NCBI RefSeq assembly: GCF_000003815.2
Contig: NC_049991.1
Span: 4,260,948 to 4,301,994, forward strand
Length of the DNA: 41,047 nucleotides
DNA from: Branchiostoma floridae
Taxonomy: Eukaryota > Chordata > Leptocardii > Amphioxiformes > Branchiostomatidae
Direction: 5' to 3'
Part shown: positions 32,212 to 41,047 of the stretch, piece after piece
Layout: each line of letters begins with the position of its first letter
How positions within the stretch are numbered: position 1 is the first letter of the stretch
The notes under the pieces: generated by a model
The model's input: only the letters and a program-made list of their open reading frames with translations
Database searches by the model: none
What the model was told of the DNA's origin: nothing
Position numbers and translations under genes: made by a program

Positions 32212-32592
32212 TCGATACCTATTCAAGACACTTGCACCGACCAAATGTCAGATTAAGATCCATTCGCGACTTCTCCAGGTACATGACAGCAAATATTTGG
32301 GGAAGGTAGTTAGACTGGATAATGCCCTACCTGGGTCAGGTTGAAACCTATCCTCATGGAAAAGATGGGAGTAACAAGAAGGTCACCAGTCATGCGCAGC
32401 ACTGGCGTCTCTTTTCGTCGATGTTTTGTTTATCTTAGTATACGTGTCTTTTATAACTGCACTCAATGAGTGTTCTTGTAGCCTATAATGGGTGTCGATG
32501 CAAGTTCACCTGTGGAATTTACCTGCAGCCTCGTAGATTCATCTCTGCACCACTCAGGTCAGTAACACTGGCTATATCTTATCCACAGAGAT
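32212..32592 (+). repeat. segmental duplication block A'
   Basis: Second copy of block A; retains the empty site of the Harbinger-like element on its left edge (GTGTACACCGTATCGATACC). Confidence 0.88.
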
Positions 32593-32911
32593 GATATCAA
32601 AGGTTTTGTTTACTTTTACATTATCCTTTTTCATACCAGGAGTGTACACTCAGGTCGAAGCTTGACATGATTTTTAGGCAGTCATAGACAGTACATTAAA
32701 AAAACAGTAACAATACAGTAATGACAAATTTCTATAAAGGCATGAACTATGAAATTGTATTACTAAGGAAGTTCACTATAGGTCAATTGGCACAGAAATG
32801 TAAACTTTGTATTTATAGTGTACTCCCACCCGGACTCATAGAATGGGTTAGAAACGTCTGGGCTTTTCGGGAGGGGGCTTACTGTGTATTATCTGCTGTT
32901 CTATGAGTATG
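32593..32911. other. unique spacer between A' and B'
   Basis: AT-rich; one 61-codon frame without motif. Nothing else recognised. Confidence 0.4.
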
Positions 32912-33149
32912 TACAGTCAAACCTGTCTATAGAGGCCACTCAAGGGACCGGACAAATGTGGCCACTATACAGTCAAACCTGTCTATAGCGGCCACTCAAG
33001 GGACCGGACAAATGTGGCCACTATAGACAGGTGGCCTCTGTATAGAGGTGGCAACTTGTAGATAAAATACCCAAGGGACCGACAAAAAGTGGCCATTATG
33101 GACAGGTGGCCCCTCTGTAGAGGTGGCCCCTAATACAGGTTTGACTGTA
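32912..33149. mobile_element. TA-flanked MITE copy with an extra 56-bp tandem 5' end
   Basis: A complete element (32,968-33,149), nearly identical to 331-511, is preceded by a partial copy of its own first 56 bp (32,912-32,967). The junction is at the TATA in CCACTATA, an internal TA site, but the rest of the first copy is not found beyond the second. Confidence 0.85.
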
Positions 33150-33699
33150 TATGTAAGTTTGATATGTATTCCCGGTTTCTAACAATCCCCTAAAAGTGAT
33201 AAATTGGTTACACTGAGTTGGGTTGTTCTGGATAAAGAACACAGAATAAAGAAAAAAAAATAAATAAGACGGTCGATTCCCGGAAGGCTAAATATAGAAT
33301 GACTACCCCCACTTGAGTAGAAAGATTAGAGCACATGCTAGGATAGCCATTGGTATCCCACACCAGAACAGGGCAGAGAAATTGATCTATTTTTTTTTTA
33401 AATCAGAGTGAACTTCTGAACTCGCGACTGTACGTGTAGTAGAGAAAGTCATTCAAAATCCAACCGCTTGCCTGGAGGCTAGGTGGTGACTGGCATGGAG
33501 TGTGGCATAGTTCGTGGTCAGGACATTCCTGGGTGTTTAGCGTACATAGGCTCAGACCTATCTTGTCGAAACTATCATTAGTACAGTACAGTGTGGTGAA
33601 TTTCAGACATGACCACGTGGTAATCTGTAGGTGCTTCAGGGACGAACCTTTCGTGTTAATTGCCATGTCATGCCAAGAGCTAAGAACAGTGGCGTTTGA

Positions 33700-34345
33700 A
33701 CTATCAGCCAATTATGGCGGATTCAGCCAAGCGTACGCGCAGCTTGAGCAGTGTTAAGCCTGAGGGCGGAACTGTTCGGGTTCATGACCTTATCGGGCGA
33801 AGAACAGTTACGGTAAGACTCGACCTGGCTATCAGATAGAGGTATACAAAACGCCTGATACAGGCCACTGAGAAAGAAGCAAAGCAGTGACAGTAGTCGC
33901 GTGTGTTTTTGTATATTAACAATACGGCTTAAGAACATGTTGTGGACGGATCTTCGAAGTCAAGTTCAATAATGGCCTCCTGGTGGTCTTCCACGGTATT
34001 GCAGCGTGTTGTGTCTCTCTGTAAGTTTGTTTGTATGTTATTAGCATAGTCGAGGAGCTGTGGGTGAATCTGAATGATATAATGTTGGTGAGCTAGAGTC
34101 GGGAAAACGAATGTCACATTCGAAAATGTTTTTATGGCACTGGAGCGGAACGTCATTGAAGTTTGAGGTGTAACTATCTGGTAGGGCTATGTCCATGACA
34201 TTATGAGTGGTGGATAGCTCTCAGGGACATTGCCTCGTAGCGACTTGTTTGAAAACTGCAGCAGCCGATTTGTGACAGAATTTGAGAGGATCGTCGTAAT
34301 GTAATGTGTATTTGGCAAATGATGAGGATCTAATTTGCATAACTA
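33700..34345 (+). repeat. segmental duplication block B'
   Basis: Second copy of block B, displaced 2.15 kb, while A and A' are displaced about 1.14 kb; about 1 kb including the MITE therefore separates A' and B' additionally. Confidence 0.85.
33714..33812 (+). CDS. candidate first coding exon of an unrecognised gene
   Basis: ATG with A at -3 and G at +4 opens MADSAKRTRSLSSVKPEGGT, then a basic stretch VRVHDLIGRRTVT, ending exactly at a strong donor ACG|GTAAGA, 33 codons, phase 0. A CCAAT box lies directly before the ATG. No downstream exon could be found before the window ends, and the protein is not recognised. The broken paralogous copy at 31,567 shows a mix of silent and replacement changes. 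Confidence 0.3.
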
Positions 34346-35899
34346 ATAAGGAAGTGTTGCAAATCAAACAGTATCCTAACTTGCATATTTGATGCAAATA
34401 ATATTATAATCCAGGTGATAAATGATGTGACATGTATAAGTTAGAGGTGCAAGTGTACATCGCTTTGATGCTCAATGTAGGTTAGATATACGTGAAATTT
34501 CTGAACTGGAATAATGCGCGGCTTTGCCTTTGATTCTGTTATCGTAATTAAGATTGTTTTCTTTTGCTGACGAGCGTCGTGTAACGTCACTATCGCATTA
34601 GAGTCTCGAGGTATCTTTCGTCACAGAGACCAAAAAATCACAGAAGTAGAAAGTAAAGGTTCAGATTAAAGTTCAACCTCCACATAACAGCACGCTTTAA
34701 GTGGCATCAAGAAATGCCTAGTGTGTGAGCATGCGAGAGATTGCCTGAAGGATGAGATTCCAAAGTTATGACTGTGATATTGAGAGTATCATGATATGAA
34801 TATTTAGTCAAAACTAACGATTCACTGTCTGAATCCTCCTGACTGGTTTGTTTTCATACAAACAAAATCATAAAAAGTATGATATTGGTTTAAATCTAGT
34901 ACTAGACAGAGGTATTCCAGGTCATTCAAGGGTCATTTCGCTTGACAGACTCCTAATGTTGCTAGCGCCAAGCTCAACAAAGATGACCTGGCGATAGAAA
35001 ACCGTTGAACTGATTGCAATCTATAATTGTACATAATTGACTATAAACGCACCATCCTCTCCGTGACATTTAGAACAAAAGGAGCATCTGGACAATAGAT
35101 CAGTTTATGTACGGCGTCACCAGTAAATTTTAAGGACAGTTGCCTCTCCCTATGTGCCCGAAATACACAAATAACACAACGCGTTAACGGGAAAGTCATG
35201 GTTTCGTATTGGTCTAACAAATGCCAATTGAACTCACTACATCGGTTTGTGTTTACCACTTTCATACACACAGAATAATAATAGTCATTGATATTTGTTT
35301 CAATTCAGTACTAGAAAAAGGTATTCCAGATCTTTCCAAGGTCATTTAAATTACAAATTTCTGATCTTAGCACCGAAGTCGTAGATAGCTGAACAGAGAT
35401 GACCTGGCAATAGAAAAGTGATGAACTGTAATTCTATCAGTAATTGGACGTAATGGAGTATGAATCGCGCCATCCTGTCTGTGATCTTAAGGAGAACAAA
35501 AGAAACAAAGGTACAAAGAATGTTTACGGCGCTAGTAGTGAAATGTACATGTATAACGTTAAGGGGCTACGGGTCTACCAAATGCATATTCTGAGTTCAC
35601 AGATGATCAATAGAGTTTTTCACCACAGTTTCTCGACAATGGTCTTCGGTTTTGTCAAAGACAAACAAACAATCAAACAAACAAACAAAGAGAATTCTAG
35701 AACGTTCTGCACAGGTGTGTCTGGCGGTATCATTTAATCAGTTCCTCCGGCTAGCGTCAAATCTTAAGTGCTATCACCCTTGATTGTGCACAGGTCAATG
35801 CTTTGGAATGCTTCTGACTTACCGGTAGCTACATTTGTGGATGCACCGACGGCGCACCTAAAGATACATTTGCATCAGAAAGACAGTTTCTTACCGGAG
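34346..35899. repeat. AT-rich region with an internal duplication, no gene recognised
   Basis: About 34,889-35,080 and 35,297-35,480 are diverged direct copies offset by about 400 bp: AGTACTAGA(C/A)A(G/A)AGGTATTCCAG and AGATGACCTGGC(G/A)ATAGAAAA recur. Open frames here have no recognised motif. Confidence 0.6.
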
Positions 35900-36036
35900 C
35901 CAATCAGAGAAAGATACGTCTTCATGGGTGCAGTGTCTCCGCCCACTTTGATCGCCATTATTCTGATTTGCTATAAACAGGGGACGCTACCGGCCGTGTG
36001 CAGGCAGTTCTGGTGGAGAGAGAAGAAGGCACACCT
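35900..36036 (+). promoter_or_regulatory. candidate promoter with non-coding first exon
   Basis: CCAAT at 35,900-35,904 and TATAAA at 35,972-35,977 have classical spacing; a start is predicted near 36,003 and a strong donor CCT|GTAAGA follows at 36,037. An open frame crosses the area (DLPVATFVDAPTAHLKI...), but it contains these signals and has no homologue I know. Confidence 0.3.
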
Positions 36037-38036
36037 GTAAGAACATCGAGTCCATCCGATCATCGATCGGGCACACCGAAAAGTCAAGCCAATCTTCTTC
36101 TTCTAAGTTAAGGTGAGAACATTTTACTTCTCCTAATCTTTTTTACCTAGACATTCTTTATTACCGAATTGTAATCAAATAATAGGGCCAGTTAGGGGCG
36201 TGTTGTTCTTCTGTGATAATCTATTCACGGGTTGTAAAAGAGCAGCTGCCGGTGCGATCACGGAACAAAATACCGGTACCCTCACGACAAATATGATGTA
36301 CATTTTGTCCATATCAATATTATGCTATGTATAATCACTAGTGATTGTGAATGTTTCAGCTAAAGAAAAGGTCGTTCTTTTATTGAGCTTTTGTCTGTCT
36401 CGCCGGGGCTACGACAATGTCAATTGTAGTAGAGGTGGCGTCGGTCGCAACGCACATATTCACTTTGATTTCGGCTACTTAAAGAGTAGACCACGTCAGT
36501 CGAAAAAATAGCCCCATACCGCACATATTACCACCATTCGTACTACGCGTATGTCGCATGCGCGCAAACCGCTCCAGTGATTTCTCGCCCCTCGCATTGA
36601 GCGGGCTGACTTATTCTGAATCCTCAAACCGTAAATTAGTGAACTTAGAGGCGCGTACCAGCAAGGGGCTGGGTTCAGTCAGTCGCTATCCTTGTACGGA
36701 GCTTTCTGCATCGCATGTGCCGGCAACACGTCGTGGCGAGTAGACCGTCGCCACCCGCTGAATGCTCTGGTGCCCATCGTAGGTGTAGCCCCGGTCGCTT
36801 CGGACTCTAAAGCCACATACTGCAAGGGTACCTCTTGGTGTGTTCACGATCAGGTCACGGCGCCAATTTGTCACTTGTTCCCGAGTTGATTCTAACTCTG
36901 ATTTGATTTTAATACCGGTCGCAGGGTGTCCATGGCACCACGTAACAACCATGCCCGAAAGCGCCAAAAGATAGCGCTAGTTCGTGAACTGTCCAGTAAG
37001 GCCCCTGTTTCAAATTTTTACCGTATTAAACATAACATTGGATCGCACGCGCGCGGTGGATTTTTCGTGGGTCGCGCGCGCGGTGGACTTTAATTTTCCA
37101 ATTTTTTACCGTAACATATAAATGGATCGCGCGCGCGATGAATTTTTGAAGAGACGCATGCAGACGAGCAACAAGTCGGGGCGAGTAAGTCGTTATCTAG
37201 CCTGGATGCCTGACTGAGGGTCTACACGAGACAACTCTTCGGCTCTATGGCCAACATGCCCCCAGGGAAAGTCAACAACAGGCTCCCCTGAGTTAGGCCC
37301 TGAAAAAACACGGTAGATGTTATAGACATCGGGGATCTGGCATCATGGATAATCACAAGCCGAGTAATGTCAGTCTTCGTCGTTTTCCCTACAAGTCATC
37401 GCTGATTTTTTAACCACACCAGGAAAAAGCCTGGTCAGTTTCCCATTTTCCCCTTTAGTCTACCACTGATTTTTTAACTGTGCTTGGGACAAGCCAAGAC
37501 TTCGAGCCACCACACCCACATTTTGCAGGTTGCTTTTCGAAAGTTGCGGTACTTTTTGTGCAGTCAATAAATCGATAAAACTCATAGATCCTACCCTTTT
37601 CCAGACCACGATAATTGAGCACCACACGCATGTATATATGTATATCCGTCCGATGAGTAATTTCTTGCCCGTCACCCGACTGACGGACGTTCGCAATCCG
37701 ATTTGCACGATCTGCACGATCTGCAGGCGACTTGGTACCGAGCTCTGCGAAGATCACCGGCGACTTGTCGCTTATGTTAAGAACATGTTTCGTACGACCC
37801 CTGAAAATCGCCGGCGATCCAGAAAAATTGCGAGATGATCGTGAGAACACCGGACGTCTTACTCAGGAAAATGTCATTTAGAGCTCGCAGAATCGTCGTC
37901 CAATCGGTTTTGCGCGTAACGTGACAGGGGTATAACCACATCGGTAACAGGCCAGGTCTACACCCACATGTATTGTACTTGTACCGGTTGATTTTTGGAG
38001 GGCCCAGCAACAGGCCGGGGCGAGCCACCGCCACAC
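36037..38036. other. mixed region, no gene established
   Basis: Holds three CG-alternating tracts (37,040-37,140), a diverged direct repeat of CTGATTTTTTAAC(C/T) at about 37,402 and 37,468 with adjoining small hairpins, and a tandem GCACGATCT pair near 37,706. Open frames up to 131 codons on both strands overlap each other and lack motifs. Confidence 0.4.
37014..37140. repeat. triplet of CG-alternating tracts in AT-rich DNA
   Basis: GGATCGCACGCGCGCGG, GGGTCGCGCGCGCGGTGGA and GGATCGCGCGCGCGATG occur within 110 bp; TTTTTACCGTA precedes the first and the third. Alternating CG runs favour left-handed DNA. Confidence 0.75.
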
Positions 38037-38954
38037 ATATGGTTTTCTATTCCGGTCAAAACTCAACTACGCCGTACTTCGGCCAACTACGCCGTACTTT
38101 GCCGAACTAAGCCGTAGTTCACAGAACTGGATCAGATACGGCTTAACTTCCTGAAGTACGCCGTAGTTTCCTGAAAATATGGTACCACCTGTGACACAAA
38201 ATTGTTGACAGCGTCAGAGATCTTCAAACTTGCAGCGCTGACCTGTAAATGTTGTCTAACCGGTGTTCTGCAGATGCTATCTAACCTTTTCACCTGTCCT
38301 TCACTAACTGACTTGAGGCAAAATGTCCAAGGTCATGTGAGAAACGAAAATACCCATTGTGTAAGTCAGGATCTAACTTGCATAATGCATCGTTTTCCAT
38401 GAACTCTCATTTATTTATTTTTATTTCATTTATTGATCTTTAGGGTAGTCCCTTCAGTTAACGTGGTAACTGATTTCCAAGGGAGCCCTAAATACATGTG
38501 ACATTTGTAGCTGAGAAGGGAGGTATATCGTCAGGTAATCTATTTGTACACATACATGACTGATTTGCACAATTGACGAGGAATATTATCGATTCTATAC
38601 TCTAGTCTGGTACATGGCGAGAATTCGATACTTGCGGCATTTAAACAGGTTATGTTCAAATAAAATTTAAAACTGGCAACAACAATGATGCAGCATTATG
38701 TACGTGCGCATGGATTTTATTGCTCCCGTTGTCTAGTGCCCATACCCCGAACACAGCCCAGCCACAGTACAACGTAGTTGGGGTTATTACGGCGTAGTTG
38801 TGTCAGGCCGTACTTCATTCAACTACGGCGTACTTCAGGAAGTTAAGCTGTATCGGATCAAGTTCTGTGAACTACGGCTCGTAGTTCGGCAAAGTACGGC
38901 GTAGTTGGCCGAAGTACGGCGTAGTTGAGTTTTGACCGGAATAGAAAACCATAT
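38037..38954. mobile_element. foldback element with AACTACGCCGTACTT repeats in its arms
   Basis: Left arm 38,037-38,165 and right arm about 38,810-38,954 are inverted copies starting ATATGGTTTTCTATTCCGG. Each arm carries several AACTACGCCGTACTT-like words about 20 bp apart. The centre includes a LINE tail at 38,405-38,500, so the element has been a target or carries cargo. No clear target duplication. Confidence 0.82.
38405..38500 (-). mobile_element. LINE 3' end inside the foldback element
   Basis: Minus strand: AGGGCTCCCTTGGAAATCAG, then CTGAAGGGACTACCCT forming a hairpin, followed by AAAGATCAATAAATGAAATA and an A-rich tail. Typical of CR1/L2-like 3' ends. Confidence 0.6.
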
Positions 38955-39698
38955 CACGTACATACCATACATCGTGTCTTGTGCCCGCCACGAGCATACA
39001 GCGTTAGAGTCATTCATGTATTACTCCGAGTGGGCACCCTAAAAGAGTACCGGGCCAAAAAAATAAACGGCTTGATGGACAAGTGTTTTAGCGGTGAGAA
39101 ATTTAGCCAGTCTATCTGATCTCAAATGTTAGATTGGTGAAAGTTTGTTTGAAACTGAAGTTTGGCAAATGCGCGCAAAATTGCTGAGGTATACAATCCT
39201 GGGTTCTTAGTGTTCAGTTTATACACTGACAGCAAAAAAGTGCCTCTTGTGGGGAGTGATTACTTCTAGTTTGAAAAAAAAAACCTCATCAATGAGGCAC
39301 AAACCAAGCGAGATACAGCAATTGGAAATTATGTTCGCCCAATCACGCATGTTCAAGATTCCACAGCCGGTCAACCGGACATTCAATAACAGGGGAAAGG
39401 CACAAACCGACGCCCTTTGAAGCTTACAATCTTTAACATTACGTTAACATAAGATCTTATCCAATGCTGGCAACGTACGACGGGGAATTGAAAATTCTCA
39501 AGCGTTTTTTTTTTTCACTGAAGCTGCGCGTCACGTTGGTGACCTTGCTGGACCCGAGCTCAACGGATTTCATAAAAAGAATCTTTTTACACCAACGAGA
39601 ATGAGTTTTTAGAGACATGAAATATAAAACGGGAAAGTAATTCCACGATGTGTTAAATCAGCCTGAAAAATGGTTCCCCGTTCTTGGAAGGGGTTAAT
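38955..39698. other. spacer between two inverted-repeat elements
   Basis: No gene or repeat recognised beyond homopolymer runs near 39,276 and 39,507. Confidence 0.4.
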
Positions 39699-40352
39699 AA
39701 ATCACGAGGAACTATTTTTGAAAGCTACACCGCAGTTAGAAGTCATGTAATTACGCCTGAAAGTTGACCAATTTACAGGGTTTTAGCAGTGCGTTTCGCA
39801 ATTGTATTCGAGACGAGTTACGCACTGCATCGGATTTTCCGACATGCCGGGTTATAAGACAAGGATCAACTGCTTTCGGGTCAAGCGTACTTTCCGGGTA
39901 TCAAAAACTGTAGTGTGGCACTGTTCTATCCGTATAAACCTCCCTTAAAAACGGAAAATCTCGACAGGACAAAAACTGTGTCAATCTATATGACACACTT
40001 GTAGAAAGTCTCTGTTCCATCCGTATAAACTTCCCTTGATAACGGAAATCTTCGACATTGGCACAACATTTTTTTCTGACACACCTGTAGTATGACGCTG
40101 TTCTATCTGTATAAACCTCCCTTAAAAACATAAAATCACGACAGTACAAGAACTGTGTTAATCTATATGACACACTTGTAGAGAGTCTCTGTTCCATCCG
40201 TATAAACCTCCCTTAACCCCATGCAGTGCGTAACCCGTCTCGAATACAATTGCGAAACGCACCTCTAAAACTTTGTAAATTGGTCGACTTTGAGGCGTAA
40301 ATATATGACTTCTAACTGTGGTCTAGCTTTCAAAAATAGTTCTTCGTGATTT
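39699..40352. mobile_element. inverted-repeat element with a four-unit satellite core
   Basis: Arms 39,699-39,830 and 40,221-40,352 are inverted and moderately diverged (AAATCACGAGGAACTATTTT... and its complement; inner end ATGCAGTGCG). Between them CTGTTC(T/C)ATC(C/T)GTATAAAC recurs near 39,921, 40,011, 40,100 and 40,190, about 90 bp apart, with units 1 and 3 and units 2 and 4 most alike, a 180-bp dimer twice. The 98-codon minus-strand frame here is periodic artefact. Confidence 0.82.
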
Positions 40353-40544
40353 GTTCTATTACTATTCTCCACACAGCCTCATTTGAATACGAACATTATG
40401 ATTGACCCTCAACGGTCTCTGTATTCGTGAGTCACAACTTGCAACTCGTTTCACGATCACATTACTGACAAAAAAGTATGAATACGTTCAAAAGTTCAAC
40501 TTGATACTAGAAACAAATCAATTTCCAAAGAGGCTCACTTTCCC

Positions 40545-41047
40545 CAATCTTGCCGATCTTTCCACACCCTTTGCCATCCTTGAACATCTTTAACCAATCT
40601 CTCTCATTCTTCCCATCCATGCTCATTCTTGCCCATTCTTTCCCGGCCTTTGTCATCCTTGCCCAATCTTGGTCATTCTTGCACATCCTTGCTCATCCTT
40701 CCCCATTCTCTCTCATCCTTGCTCATCATTCCCCTTCCTTGCTCATCCTTCCCCATTCTCTCTCATCCTAGCCAATTCTCTCTCATCCTAGCCCATCCTT
40801 GCCCATCCTTCCCCATGCTCTCTCATCCTTGCCCATTCTTCCCATACTTGCACATCCTTAAGTCTCAAGTCTCTCCTTCCCCGGCCTTTGTCATCCTTGC
40901 CCATCCTTTGTCATTCTCGCACATACTTGCTCATACTTCCCATACTTGCTCATCCTTGATCATCCTTCCCCATCCTCGCTCATCCTTCCCATCCTTGCTC
41001 ATCCTTCCCCAGTCTCTATCATCCTTGCGCACCCTTTCCCATCATAG
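40545..41047. repeat. pyrimidine-rich minisatellite running off the right end
   Basis: Imperfect repeats of CTTGCTCATCCTTCCCCATT and variants such as CTCTCTCATCCTTGCCCA fill the last 500 bases. The plus strand is almost free of G. Unit length is irregular, roughly 12-30 bp. It continues beyond the window. Confidence 0.88.

Noticed and set aside
35768-36040. 90-codon frame with a hydrophobic stretch (TLIAIILICY), possibly a membrane protein
   Set aside because: No family match; the hydrophobic codons overlap a TATA box in AT-rich DNA, and the preceding acceptor does not fit the frame.
39901-40197. 98-codon minus-strand frame with repeated TVSYRLTQFL-like segments
   Set aside because: The repetition follows the satellite units inside the inverted-repeat element, not a protein repeat.
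40545-41047. CRISPR-like array at the right end
   Set aside because: Units are irregular, low complexity and pyrimidine-only with no unique spacers; the organism is an animal.

Overview
The window reads as intron-rich, transposon-rich genomic DNA of an invertebrate animal, most likely a lancelet (Branchiostoma). The support is short coding exons with canonical GT-AG introns, three genes recognisable by their human counterparts, and a dense load of small non-autonomous DNA transposons. The species is an inference; no marker gene was available to prove it.

Region 1 (1-12,150 and on to 18,692) holds the genes. A BAIAP2/IRSp53-like I-BAR gene runs left off the window (minus strand, first three coding exons, 3,982-4,781). 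Head to head with it, across a 444-bp divergent promoter, is a six-exon gene for a 334-residue protein (5,226-10,715, plus strand). It joins the TFPT (INO80 complex) coiled coil to an HMG box. Converging on its tail is HAGH, glyoxalase II (12,145-18,692, minus strand), with eight recognised coding exons and every metal ligand conserved. Introns and gaps are packed with hAT-type, TA-flanked and foldback elements, several nested, some only 12-16 bp from a splice site.

Region 2 (18,761-30,170) has no securely identified gene. It holds an intact hAT-type element, a decayed LINE reverse-transcriptase C-terminus, a dispersed repeat, a promoter-like CCAAT/CRE/TATA module present twice 7.4 kb apart, a 60-bp satellite with a young dimeric core, and a 134-bp perfect inverted repeat. 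Several short GC-rich open segments look like coding tails but could not be assigned.

Region 3 (30,170-41,047) is duplicated and repeat-rich: an A-B/A'-B' segmental duplication whose A' copy preserves the empty site of a Harbinger-like element, a possible first exon (33,714-33,812) with a broken copy, two long inverted-repeat elements, and a pyrimidine-rich minisatellite running off the right end.

The three named genes act in separate processes: membrane curvature and actin, chromatin remodelling, and methylglyoxal detoxification. Nothing suggests a joint pathway. The most notable observations are the TFPT-HMG architecture, the triplicated TFPT coding tail, transposons abutting splice sites, a candidate mitochondrial first exon for HAGH, and well-dated nested insertions.
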